Below, in pieces: positions 49,994 to 58,314 of a stretch of 64,000 nucleotides of DNA. The notes below the pieces were generated by a model. That model was not told where the DNA came from, made no database searches, and saw only the letters and a list, made by a program, of their open reading frames with translations. Each line of letters opens with the position of its first letter. The first letter of the stretch is position 1. Source of the DNA: Streptomyces parvus (GTDB lineage: Bacteria; Actinomycetota; Actinomycetes; Streptomycetales; Streptomycetaceae); the NCBI RefSeq assembly GCF_014648875.1, contig NZ_BMRY01000003.1:558001-622000 (forward strand), written 5' to 3'. The translations under genes and the position numbers were made by a program.

Positions 49994-50932
49994 TCAGGCC
50001 TTCGGCGCCAGCGTCAGCAGCGTCGCCTCGGGCGGGCAGGCGAAGCGGACCGGGGTGTAGCGGTTGGTGCCGCAGCCCGCGGAGACGTGGAGGTAGGCGC
50101 GCTGGTCGCCGACCGTGTGGCTCGACAGGCCCTTGACCCGGTCCGTGTCCAGGTCGCAGTTGGTTACCAGCGCCCCGTAGAACGGGATGCACAGCTGGCC
50201 GCCGTGCGTGTGGCCCGCGAGGATCAGGGGGTAGCCGTCGGCCGTGAAGGCGTCCAGGGAGCGCAGGTACGGGGCGTGGACGACGCCGATCGAGAGGTCG
50301 GCGCCGGACTCCGGGCCGCCCTGGACCTCGGCGTAACGGTCCCGCTTGATGTGCGGGTCGTCCAGGCCGGTGAACGCCAGCTCCATGCCCTCCAGCTTGA
50401 GCCGGCCCCGGGTGTTCGACAGGTCCAGCCAGCCCGCCTCGTCGAAGGCGTCGCGCATGGGCTCCCACGGATTGTGGACGACGCCGACCGCGGGCGCGTT
50501 GCCGTTGAGGCCGTGCTTGCCCTGGACCTTCTCCAGGAGGTAGCGGGCCGGGTTGCGGAGCTTGGGGCCGTAGTAGTCGTTGGAGCCGAAGACGTACACG
50601 CCCGGGAACTCCATCAGCGGGCCCAGCGCGTCCAGCAGCTCGGGCACCGCGTCCGGGTCGGAGAGGTTGTCGCCGGTGTTCACCACGAAGTCGGGGCGCA
50701 GGCCCGCCAGCGACTGGAGCCAGGCGCGCTTCTTGCGCTGACCGCACACCATGTGGATGTCGGAGACCTGAAGCACGCGCAACGGCCGCGCCCCGTGCGG
50801 GAGTACGGGAACGGTGATCCGTCGCAGGCGGAACGAGCGGGCCTCGAATCCGGCGGCGTAGGCCAGTCCGGCAGCGCCGACCGCCGCGCCGACTGCCGTG
50901 ACTTTCAGGGGTACTCCGTAACGTGCGCGCAT
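49994..50932 (-). CDS. Membrane-anchored metallophosphoesterase
   Basis: 312 residues. The start KVTAVGAAVGAAGLAYAAGFEARSF is a possible signal anchor. The phosphoesterase motifs are QVSDIH (Asp, His), VNTGDNLSD, FGSNDYYGP in place of GNHD/E, VVHAPY and AGHTHGGQ. The GSND form is unusual but, from memory, common in the actinobacterial branch of this family. It needs two metal ions and would cleave phosphodiesters or phosphomonoesters. Divergent from yqeY. Confidence 0.87.
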   Translation of the reverse strand: MRARYGVPLKVTAVGAAVGAAGLAYAAGFEARSFRLRRITVPVLPHGARPLRVLQVSDIHMVCGQRKKRAWLQSLAGLRPDFVVNTGDNLSDPDAVPELLDALGPLMEFPGVYVFGSNDYYGPKLRNPARYLLEKVQGKHGLNGNAPAVGVVHNPWEPMRDAFDEAGWLDLSNTRGRLKLEGMELAFTGLDDPHIKRDRYAEVQGGPESGADLSIGVVHAPYLRSLDAFTADGYPLILAGHTHGGQLCIPFYGALVTNCDLDTDRVKGLSSHTVGDQRAYLHVSAGCGTNRYTPVRFACPPEATLLTLAPKA

Positions 50933-50969
50933 GCGCCCATCGTCGCAGAAGCGGAACGCCCGGAGAAAA

Positions 50970-51048
50970 GGCGAGAGGGAGGCGAGAGGGAGGCGAGAGG
51001 GAGGGCGAGGAGGAGGCGAGAGGAAGGGCGAGGGGAGGGGAGGGAAAT
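50970..51048. repeat. Purine-rich tandem repeat in divergent promoter region
   Basis: The unit GGCGAGAGGGA occurs three times in a row, followed by degenerate GGCGAGG copies. The tract lies between the divergent phosphoesterase (50932) and yqeY (51089) starts. Such polypurine tracts can form triplex or altered DNA. Confidence 0.85.
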
Positions 51049-51088
51049 CGGTGGGCGGTTCCCGCCCCGCACCTGTCACAATCACGGC

Positions 51089-51553
51089 ATGACCACGCTC
51101 AAGTCCAAGCTCAAGGAAGACCTCCACACGGCCATGAAGGCGCGTGACGAGCTGACCTCGTCCACCCTTCGGCTCACCCTCACCGCGATCACGAAGGAAG
51201 AGGTCAGCGGCACGTCGGCGCGCGAGCTCTCCGACGACGAGGTGCAGAAGGTGATCGCCAAGGAGGCGAAGAAGCGCCGTGAGGCGGCCGAGGCCTTCGC
51301 CCAGGGCGGCCGGACCGAGCAGGCCGAGCGCGAGAAGGCGGAGGGCGAGCTGCTGGAGGGCTACCTGCCCAAGCAGCTCACCGACGACGAGCTGAACGTC
51401 ATCGTGGCGTCCGCCGTCGAGGAGGCCAAGGCCGCCGGAGCCGAGGGGCCGCGCGCGATGGGCGCGGTCATGAAGATCGTCAACCCGAAGGTCGCCGGGC
51501 TCGCCGAGGGCGGCCGGGTCGCCGCCGCGGTGAAGAAGCTCCTCGCCGGCTGA
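51089..51553 (+). CDS. yqeY: GatB/YqeY-domain protein
   Basis: 154 residues, standard length. Helical start MTTLKSKLKEDLHTAMKARD, the LEGYLPKQLTDDEL block and AMGAVMKIVNPKVAGLAEGG match the YqeY family. The domain is related to the tRNA-binding part of GatB; a role in transamidation is likely but not shown. Ends at a perfect two-way terminator. Confidence 0.93.
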   Translation: MTTLKSKLKEDLHTAMKARDELTSSTLRLTLTAITKEEVSGTSARELSDDEVQKVIAKEAKKRREAAEAFAQGGRTEQAEREKAEGELLEGYLPKQLTDDELNVIVASAVEEAKAAGAEGPRAMGAVMKIVNPKVAGLAEGGRVAAAVKKLLAG

Positions 51554-51582
51554 ACTGACGCCGAGGGAGCAGCAGGGCAAGG

Positions 51583-51625
51583 AAAAGGGGTGGGCGCCCG
51601 GTTCTCGACCGGGCGCCCACCCCTT
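51583..51625. terminator. Perfect two-way terminator
   Basis: 19-base perfect arms (51583-51601 and 51607-51625) with a TCTCG loop, ending in TTT on one strand and AAA on the other, between converging yqeY and penicillin-binding protein genes. Confidence 0.95.
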
Positions 51626-51645
51626 TCACCAACAGCCCTGTACGG

Positions 51646-53904
51646 TCAGGGGCCCTCGTTGCCGCCGCCTCGGCCGCCGCTGCCCGGTCCGCCGATCACG
51701 CCCTCCGGGAGCTCGATTCCGGGGAACCGGTTGCCGTCGTCGCCGGGCTTGTCGTCGTCGTCACCGCGGTCACGGTCGCGGCCGCGGCCCCGGTCACGGT
51801 CGCCCTTCTCCTTGTCCTTGTCCTCCTTCTCCTTGCCGCGAGGCACGGGGACGGTGTTGAACCCGGGAGTTTCGGACGCGTCCAGCGCTCCGGTCATCGC
51901 GATGCGCCAGATCGGGCCGGGCAGACAGCCACCGCAGACCTTGTCGTAGTACTGGCCGCCGATGGTGACGTTGAACATCGAGCTCTTCTCGCCGATGTCG
52001 TCACCGACCCACACAGCGGTGGACAGGTTCGGCGTGTACCCGACGAACCAGGCGTCCTTGCGGTCGTTGGTCGTACCGGTCTTGCCCGCGTTGTCCCGGT
52101 CGCTGAGCCCGGCCTGCGTACCGGTGCCGTCCTCGACGACGCCCTTGAGCATCTGGTTGATCGTGTCCGCGGTCCGCTCGCTCATCGCGCGCGAGCAGGA
52201 CGTCTTCGGCACGTCGAGCGACTTGCCCTGCGGGTCCTTGATGGACTCGATGGCGATCGGCGTGCAGTACGTGCCGCGGTTGGCGAACGCGGCGTAGGCG
52301 CCGGCCATGGAGAGCGGCGTGCTCACCTCACTGCCGAGGGTGATCGACGGGTTCTCGACGATCTTCTTGCCGTCACCGCGCTCGTAGCCGACCTTCTTGG
52401 CCATCTCGACGGTCTCGCAGAGGCCGGCCTTCTGCTCCAGCATCGCGAAGTAGGTGTTGATGGACTTGCCGAGCGCGCTCGTCATGTCCCAGGTGCCCTT
52501 CTCGGACTCCAGCTCGTTCTGGAGCTGCCAGGGGGCGTAGCCGGCCGGGGAGCCGGAGCAGTTGCGGAAGTCCTGCTCCTGGAGCGTCATCTTCCAGTCC
52601 GAGGAGAACGTCGTCGCCGGGCTGATGCCCTTCTCCAGCGCCGCCGCCGCGGTGAACGGCTTGAACGTGGAGCCGACCTGGAAGCCGTAGGTGCTGCCGC
52701 CCATCTTGTTGCTGACGGCGAGGTTCAGGACGGTCTCGTTCTGCTTCTGGTCGAGGCCGTACGGGCGGGACTGGCCCATCGAGAGGATCTTGCCGCTGCC
52801 CGGCTGGACCTGCACCACGGAGGCCGCGAACTTGTCGTCCTTGTTGACCTTCGCGGTGGCGGCCTCGTTGGCGGCCTGCTGGGCGCGCGGGTCGAGCGTG
52901 GTCCGGATGGTCAGACCGCCGAGGTTCCAGAGCTTGGCCCGGTCCTCGTCGGTCTTGCCGAAGGCCGGGTCGGTGAGGATCGTCTTGCGTACGTAGTCGC
53001 AGAAGAAGCCGGAGCCGCTGACGGCGGTGATGCAGCCGTTCTTCGGCCGGGACACCTTCAGCTTGATGGGCGTCTCCATGGCCTTGTCGGCCTCGGCCTG
53101 CGAGATGGCCTTGACCGCGGCCATCCGCGCCAGCACGGTGTTGCGGCGCTTGGTCGCTTCCTCCGTGTCGTTGACCGGGTCGTAGCGGCTCGGGGACTGG
53201 ACGATGCCGGCGAGCAGCGCGGCCTCCTCCAGCTTGAGGTCCTTGGCGTGCTTGGAGAAGTAGCGCTGGGACGCGGCCTCGATGCCGTACGCCTGCTGCC
53301 CGAAGAACGTGATGTTGAGGTAGTTCTCCAGGATCTTCTTCTTGCCGAGCTCCTCCTCGACCTGGATCGCGTACTTCAGCTCGCGGACCTTGCGGCCGAG
53401 CGTCTGCTGCGTGGCCTGGGCGACCTTCTCCGGGTCGTCGCCCGCCTCCTCGACGAAGACGTTCTTCACGTACTGCTGGGTGAGGGTCGACGCGCCCTGC
53501 GCGGTCCCGCCCGCCTGCACGTTGCGGTTCATCGCGCGCAGGATGCCCTTGAGGTCGACCGCGCCGTGCTCGTAGAAGCGGGAGTCCTCGATCGCGATGA
53601 TCGCGTCCTGCATGTACGGCGAGATGTCCTTGAGCGGAACGACCGTGCGGTCGCGGGAGTACACCGTGGCGATGGTGCCGCCGTCGCGGTCCTGGATCGT
53701 GGTCCGCTGACTGAGCGGTGGCGTCTTGAGGTTGGAGGGGATCTCGTCGAACCCTTCGACCGTCCCCTTGGCGGCGAGCCCCAGCGCTCCGGCTGCGGGC
53801 AGCGCGATGCCTGCCAGGACAGCTCCGGAGAGCGCGGCGACACCGACGAACTTGGCGGCCTGCTGAGTCGTGGTGAGACCGCCGCCCGAGCGCTTCTTTG
53901 GCAT
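51646..53904 (-). CDS. ponA: Class A penicillin-binding protein (bifunctional)
   Basis: 752 residues from ATG 53904. A short cytoplasmic start, one membrane helix (AAKFVGVAALSGAVLAGIALPAAGAL), the GT51 transglycosylase (EDSRFYEHGAVDLKGILRA, QGASTLTQQYVKN), and the transpeptidase: STFKPF (Ser-x-x-Lys), SIN (SxN) and KTGTT. The C-terminus is a highly charged, Gly-rich tail (RGRGRDRDRGDDDD). Builds peptidoglycan strands and cross-links. Divergent from the wblA leader region. Confidence 0.96.
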   Translation of the reverse strand: MPKKRSGGGLTTTQQAAKFVGVAALSGAVLAGIALPAAGALGLAAKGTVEGFDEIPSNLKTPPLSQRTTIQDRDGGTIATVYSRDRTVVPLKDISPYMQDAIIAIEDSRFYEHGAVDLKGILRAMNRNVQAGGTAQGASTLTQQYVKNVFVEEAGDDPEKVAQATQQTLGRKVRELKYAIQVEEELGKKKILENYLNITFFGQQAYGIEAASQRYFSKHAKDLKLEEAALLAGIVQSPSRYDPVNDTEEATKRRNTVLARMAAVKAISQAEADKAMETPIKLKVSRPKNGCITAVSGSGFFCDYVRKTILTDPAFGKTDEDRAKLWNLGGLTIRTTLDPRAQQAANEAATAKVNKDDKFAASVVQVQPGSGKILSMGQSRPYGLDQKQNETVLNLAVSNKMGGSTYGFQVGSTFKPFTAAAALEKGISPATTFSSDWKMTLQEQDFRNCSGSPAGYAPWQLQNELESEKGTWDMTSALGKSINTYFAMLEQKAGLCETVEMAKKVGYERGDGKKIVENPSITLGSEVSTPLSMAGAYAAFANRGTYCTPIAIESIKDPQGKSLDVPKTSCSRAMSERTADTINQMLKGVVEDGTGTQAGLSDRDNAGKTGTTNDRKDAWFVGYTPNLSTAVWVGDDIGEKSSMFNVTIGGQYYDKVCGGCLPGPIWRIAMTGALDASETPGFNTVPVPRGKEKEDKDKEKGDRDRGRGRDRDRGDDDDKPGDDGNRFPGIELPEGVIGGPGSGGRGGGNEGP

Positions 53905-54486
53905 AGGGGGCAGCCTAATCCGTAGTGATGAACGTGTCGCAGGAGCAGGGGGCTCTCGGAGCGTTCCCGTACCAGACCGTGACATCCGGGCGGAGAATCG
54001 GGCCGGGCGGAGACACGGCACACCGTCACGGCGCGGGCACGCGGACGCGGAGGGCCTACGTTCCCATTCGCCGGACAGACGGGCAGGCGTTGGCCTAAGC
54101 TGCTCTCAACTGTCACAGCAGTCCGGTTCCGTATCAAGCCCCCTGTCGCCCCATGCGCATCTTCTGGTCATTCTTCGTCCGGTCGATGTGCCACCGCACC
54201 GCCCTTCCCGCATCCATCGAGGCGCTCCCGAAATCGCCCCGTATGTCGCGAGAAGTCCGTTGCGACTTGAGTGCACTGTCCCCTTTTCATGGTGATGGTC
54301 GCGTATGTCCTCGGCTCACTCCCCTGGGTGATCTGCCGCATACGCATAGTCCGTTCGGACCATTCAAGATTGGGCCCGAAGGGGGTGTTGTGCTGTCCCC
54401 ACCTTCCGTAACGTCCTCAACTGGCAGCGGTGAATATGCCGCTACCGCCGTGGGGGAGCCTCGATTCGGGAGAGGACGGCGCCGGC
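53905..54486. other. 582-base divergent region of ponA and wblA
   Basis: No gene seen. It holds the ponA promoter and the upstream region of wblA, whose long leader is known in Streptomyces. An inverted repeat TCAC-N8-GTGA lies at 54316-54331, which is like a BldD half-site pair but with a longer spacer. An ATG-rich AT-poor stretch near 54290-54420 may be part of the leader. Confidence 0.5.
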
Positions 54487-54837
54487 ATGGGCTGGGTAAC
54501 CGACTGGAGTGCGCAGGCAGCCTGCCGCACTACCGATCCGGATGAACTGTTCGTACAAGGGGCAGCGCAGAACAGAGCCAAGGCGGTGTGCACCGGATGT
54601 CCGGTGCGGACCGAGTGCCTGGCCGATGCGCTCGACAATCGCGTCGAATTCGGCGTGTGGGGCGGAATGACGGAGCGGGAGCGCCGCGCACTGCTGCGCC
54701 GCCGACCGACCGTCACGTCCTGGCGCCGACTGCTGGAGACCGCACGCAGCGAGTACGAGCGGTCCACCGGCATCCTGCCAGGAGTCATCGGGCTGGACGA
54801 CGAGGAGCTGCAGGAGACGTACGCCGCGGTGGGATAG
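54487..54837 (+). CDS. wblA: WhiB-like iron-sulfur regulator WblA
   Basis: 116 residues from ATG 54487; the longer in-frame start at 54430 lacks a site. It starts GWVTDWSAQAACRTTDPDEL and has four cysteines in the WhiB spacing (AAC, AVCTGCPVRTEC), followed by GVWGGMTERERRALLRR. Very close to Streptomyces WblA, as I recall it. It holds a [4Fe-4S] cluster and controls the switch from antibiotic making to sporulation. It lies beside the ArsA-like pair, as in known genomes. Confidence 0.97.
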   Translation: MGWVTDWSAQAACRTTDPDELFVQGAAQNRAKAVCTGCPVRTECLADALDNRVEFGVWGGMTERERRALLRRRPTVTSWRRLLETARSEYERSTGILPGVIGLDDEELQETYAAVG

Positions 54838-54895
54838 CGCTCCGGGTACGCCACGGTGGGACAACGCTCCGACCGCGCCGCCCGGCGCGTCGGCT

Positions 54896-56434
54896 CTACG
54901 CCGCTCCGGCAGGGGCCGGGGTGGAACCGTCCGCCAGCCGGTCGCCGATGGCCCGGAGGCCGTCCAGGTCGTGTACGTCGCCGGGGAGCGCCTCCACGGC
55001 CGTCACCGGCACCTCCGGGTGGAGCACGGTGAAGCGCTCGCGCGTGCGGTTCTCGCGGGCGACGACCTGCATGCGCTCGGCGTGCAGGCGCAGGAGACCC
55101 GCCGTCAGTTCCTCGATGCTGATGACGTCGGTCGCGTCGGTGTCCGACGCTCCGGTCACGTCGGCCATGTCCATCGCATGGGCGGCGTCGACGGTGTCGC
55201 CCTCAGGGGCGGTCGCGGCATGCGCGATGTTCTCGTGGGGCGGCTCGTTCTCCGTCGTGTCCTGGTGCTCGGCTGAAGTCTGCGGGCCGGCCGCCTGCCC
55301 GGCCTCGGGGGAGAGGAGCGGCTCGGTCGTTCCGGAAGCGGTGACCGCAGGGTCGGGGGCTACCCGGTCACCAAAGCCAGCTTTCCCGGCCCTCTGATCC
55401 ACAATGCGGGCGTCGTCAAGATTTTCTGCGGCGGTCAGCGCCTGCTCCGCGGAGAGTCGCGAGGCCTCGCTGCCGTGCACGCGATTGAGGACCAGACCGG
55501 CCAGGGGCATGTCCTCGGCGGCCAGCCGTTCCACGAAGTAGGCGGCCTCGCGCAGGGCGTCCTGCTCCGGCGTCGCGACGACGAGGAAGGCCGTGCCGGG
55601 CGCCTGGAGCAGCTTGTACGTGGCGTCCGCGCGGCTGCGGAAACCGCCGAACATGGTGTCCATCGCGGCGACGAACGTCTGGACGTCCCGCAGGAACTGG
55701 CCGCCGAGCAGCTTCCCCAGCGTGCCGCTCATCATCGACATGCCGACGTTGAGGAACTTCATCCCGGCCCGGCCGCCCACCTTCGCGGGCGCCATCAGCA
55801 GCCGGATGAACTTCCCGTCGAGGAACGACCCGAGCCGCTTCGGCGCGTCCAGGAAGTCCAGCGCGGAGCGCGAGGGAGGGGTGTCGACGATGATCAGGTC
55901 CCACTCGTCGCGCGCCCGCAGCTGCCCGAGCTTCTCCATCGCCATGTACTCCTGCGTACCGGCGAACCCGGCCGACAGGGACTGGTAGAAGGGGTTCTCC
56001 AGGATGGCCTTCGCCCGTTCGGCGTCGGCGTGCGCCTCGACGGTCTCGTCGAAGGTCCGCTTCATGTCGAGCATCATGGCGTGCAGTTCGCCGTCGCCGT
56101 CGATGCCGTCGACCCGGCGGGGCACGTTGTCCAACTGGTCGATGCCCATGGACTGGGCGAGCCGGCGGGCCGGGTCGATGGTGAGGACGACGACCTTGCG
56201 GCCGCGCTCGGCCGCCCGTACGCCGAGGGCCGCGGCGGTCGTGGTCTTGCCGACGCCGCCGGAGCCGCAGCAGACGACGATCCGGATGCCGGGGTCGTCC
56301 AGCAGCGCGTCGGTGTCCAGTCCGGCTCCGGTGGCCGCGTCCGGCCCGTCTTCGGTGCTCGCGTCCGGCCCGTCTTCGGCTGCCGTGCCCGTGCCCGTGT
56401 CCCTGTCCGTACCCGTGTCCGTACCCGCGCTCAT
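54896..56434 (-). CDS. ArsA-like (GET3-type) P-loop ATPase, long form
   Basis: 512 residues. An acidic/Thr-rich start to about residue 45 is built on a short DNA repeat. The P-loop is CCGSGGVGKTTT, with TIDPARRLAQSMG (switch), and IVDTPPSRSALDFLDAP. About 335-430 is an acidic insert not usual in ArsA, then a conserved end (LTAGLLRLHAERMQVVAREN). Starts 4 bases inside the second ArsA-like gene's end. The pair is typical of actinobacteria near wblA; function is unknown and probably not tied to arsenic. Confidence 0.88.
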   Translation of the reverse strand: MSAGTDTGTDRDTGTGTAAEDGPDASTEDGPDAATGAGLDTDALLDDPGIRIVVCCGSGGVGKTTTAAALGVRAAERGRKVVVLTIDPARRLAQSMGIDQLDNVPRRVDGIDGDGELHAMMLDMKRTFDETVEAHADAERAKAILENPFYQSLSAGFAGTQEYMAMEKLGQLRARDEWDLIIVDTPPSRSALDFLDAPKRLGSFLDGKFIRLLMAPAKVGGRAGMKFLNVGMSMMSGTLGKLLGGQFLRDVQTFVAAMDTMFGGFRSRADATYKLLQAPGTAFLVVATPEQDALREAAYFVERLAAEDMPLAGLVLNRVHGSEASRLSAEQALTAAENLDDARIVDQRAGKAGFGDRVAPDPAVTASGTTEPLLSPEAGQAAGPQTSAEHQDTTENEPPHENIAHAATAPEGDTVDAAHAMDMADVTGASDTDATDVISIEELTAGLLRLHAERMQVVARENRTRERFTVLHPEVPVTAVEALPGDVHDLDGLRAIGDRLADGSTPAPAGAA

Positions 56435-57405
56435 GCGTCCCCCTCTTCCCCCGCGCCCTGCTTACGGAGCTCCGTGGCCAGGTCGTGCAGCGCGGCGAGG
56501 TCCACCCCGTCGCCCATCAGCGGCAGCTCCGCCGTCGGCAGGCCGAGGCCGGCCAGCACCGCGCGCTGCTCCCGCTCCAGGCCGACCCGCTCCGCGTGCT
56601 CGGCCGCCTGCGCGACCAGGGGACGTACGAGGGCGGCGGAACCGGTCACTCCGGCCCGGGTCAGCGCCTTGGCGATCTCCTTGCGGCGGCCGCCCGCCGC
56701 GGTGCGCAGGGCGTCCTCGTCCAGCAGATGCGGGCGGACCATGTTCACGAAGACGCTGCCCACGGGCAGTTCGGCGGCGCGCAGCTCGGCGATGCCGTCC
56801 GCGGTCTCCTGGACCGGCATCTCCTCCAGGAGGGTCACCAGGTGGACCGCGGTCTGCGGGGACTTCAGAACCCGCATCACCGCCTGGGCCTGGTTGTGTA
56901 TCGGGCCGATCTTCGCCAGCCCGGCCACCTCGTCGTTCACGTTCAGGAACCGGGTGATCCGGCCGGTCGGCGGGGCGTCCATGATCACGTGGTCGTAGAC
57001 GAACCGGCCCTGCTTGTCCTTGCGGCGCACGGCCTCGCACGCCTTGCCGGTCAGCAGGACGTCCCGCACGCCCGGCGCGATGGTGGTGGCGAAGTCGATC
57101 GCGCCGAGCTTCTTCAGGGCGCGGCCGGCGCTGCCGAGCTTGTAGAACATCTGGAGGTAGTCGAGGAGGGCGCGTTCGGCGTCGATCGCCAGCGCGTACA
57201 CCTCGCCGCCGCCCGGCGCGACGGCGATCTTGCGCTCCTCGTAGGGCAGCGCGTCGGAACCGAAGAGCTGGGCGATGCCCTGCCTGCCCTCGACCTCGAC
57301 GAGGAGGGTGCGCCTGCCCTCGGTCGCGAGGGCGAGCGCGAGGGCGGCGGCGACCGTGGTCTTACCGGTACCGCCCTTGCCGCTGACGACCTGGAACCTG
57401 CTCAC
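56431..57405 (-). CDS. ArsA-like P-loop ATPase, short form
   Basis: 324 residues from GTG 57405. The P-loop is SGKGGTGKTTVAAALALALA, DAPPTGRITRFLNV is the switch II region, and the central helix segment ALDYLQMFYKLG lacks the cysteines used by arsenite-stimulated ArsA. It is the first gene of a two-gene unit with the long form, overlapping by 4 bases. The two would form a heterodimer by inference. A 72-base gap separates it from the divergent DUF4177 gene. Confidence 0.9.
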   Translation of the reverse strand: MSRFQVVSGKGGTGKTTVAAALALALATEGRRTLLVEVEGRQGIAQLFGSDALPYEERKIAVAPGGGEVYALAIDAERALLDYLQMFYKLGSAGRALKKLGAIDFATTIAPGVRDVLLTGKACEAVRRKDKQGRFVYDHVIMDAPPTGRITRFLNVNDEVAGLAKIGPIHNQAQAVMRVLKSPQTAVHLVTLLEEMPVQETADGIAELRAAELPVGSVFVNMVRPHLLDEDALRTAAGGRRKEIAKALTRAGVTGSAALVRPLVAQAAEHAERVGLEREQRAVLAGLGLPTAELPLMGDGVDLAALHDLATELRKQGAGEEGDA

Positions 57406-57477
57406 GTATTCGAGCCTAACCAGTCCTGCCCCGGCCTACGCACGGGACCGTACGTGCCAGGCGTTACAGTCGGGCCC

Positions 57478-57636
57478 ATGACCAAGTGGGAATACGCGAC
57501 CGTGCCCCTTCTCGTGCACGCGACGAAGCAGATTCTGGACACCTGGGGCGAGGACGGCTGGGAGCTGGTCCAGGTCGTTCCCGGCCCGAACAACCCCGAG
57601 CAGCTCGTGGCCTACCTGAAGCGGGAGAAGGCGTAG
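57478..57636 (+). CDS. Small DUF4177-type protein
   Basis: 52 residues starting MTKWEYATVPLLVHATKQIL and with WGEDGWELVQVVPGPNN, the signature of DUF4177. Its stop overlaps the RidA GTG (TAGTG), so the two are coupled. No function is known. Confidence 0.88.
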   Translation: MTKWEYATVPLLVHATKQILDTWGEDGWELVQVVPGPNNPEQLVAYLKREKA

Positions 57637-58106
57637 TGGCGGGCGCCGTCGAGTCGCGCCTCGCCGAGCTGGGGCTGACCCTGCCCGCCGTCGTGCCGCC
57701 GCTGGCCTCGTACCAGCCGGCCGTGCAGTCCGGGGTGTACGTGTACACCTCGGGCCAGCTGCCGATGGTGGACGGCAAGCTCGCCGTCACCGGCAAGGTC
57801 GGTGCCGAGGTCACGCCGGACGAGGCGAAGGAGCTCGCGAAGACCTGCGCGCTCAACGCGCTCGCCGCCGTGAAGTCGGTCGCCGGTGACCTGGACCGGA
57901 TCAAACGCGTCGTGAAGGTCGTCGGCTTCGTCGCCTCGGCCTCCGACTTCACCGGCCAGCCCGCCGTGATCAACGGCGCCAGCGAACTGCTGGGCGCGGT
58001 CCTCGGCGACAAGGGCGTGCACGCCCGCAGCGCCGTGGGCGTCGCCGTGCTGCCGCTGGACGCCCCGGTCGAGGTCGAGGTCCAGGTGGAGCTCGTCGAG
58101 GCCTGA
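57636..58106 (+). CDS. RidA-family enamine/imine deaminase
   Basis: 156 residues. The YjgF/RidA fold is clear: GVYVYTSGQLPMVDGKLAVT, LNALAAVKSVAGDLDRIKRV, VVKVVGFVASASDF and HARSAVGVAVLPLDAPVEVE, the last with the conserved Arg that binds the carboxylate. It removes reactive enamines. Follows a DUF4177 gene and precedes a terminator at 58148. Confidence 0.92.
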   Translation: MAGAVESRLAELGLTLPAVVPPLASYQPAVQSGVYVYTSGQLPMVDGKLAVTGKVGAEVTPDEAKELAKTCALNALAAVKSVAGDLDRIKRVVKVVGFVASASDFTGQPAVINGASELLGAVLGDKGVHARSAVGVAVLPLDAPVEVEVQVELVEA

Positions 58107-58147
58107 GGCCCCTGCCCGTACGTTCCTCGTACTTCTCGTACGTCCCC

Positions 58148-58180
58148 GATCCCGCCCGGTCCCCGCGACCGGGCGGGATC
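58148..58180 (+). terminator. Terminator after RidA
   Basis: 14-base perfect arms (58148-58161 and 58167-58180) with a CCCGC loop, GC-rich with no T-run, 42 bases after the RidA stop. Confidence 0.85.
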
Positions 58181-58181
58181 G

Positions 58182-58250
58182 CGTGTGTACGGGGGCCGTG
58201 AGCGGTCGGATCGTGTGTGTACGGGGCATGGCCGGCGTGTACGGGGCATG
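58182..58250 (+). repeat. GTGTACGGGG direct repeats
   Basis: The word GTGTACGGGGCATG, or part of it, occurs three times within 68 bases between the RidA terminator and the Nudix gene. May be part of the promoter region. Confidence 0.6.
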
Positions 58251-58314
58251 TCGGGTCGCCGTGATGATCAGGGAGCCCCTCGAACATCGGCGCGGTTCCG
58301 GATAGCCTCCGGCC

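Noticed and set aside
49776..51048. CRISPR array
   Set aside because: The repeats are short, directly adjacent and degenerate with no unique spacers, and no cas gene exists in the window.
54896..57405. Arsenite-pump ATPases working with the ars module
   Set aside because: No metal-binding cysteines, no ArsB nearby, and the module at 40.4-43.1 kb uses ACR3, which needs no ATPase.
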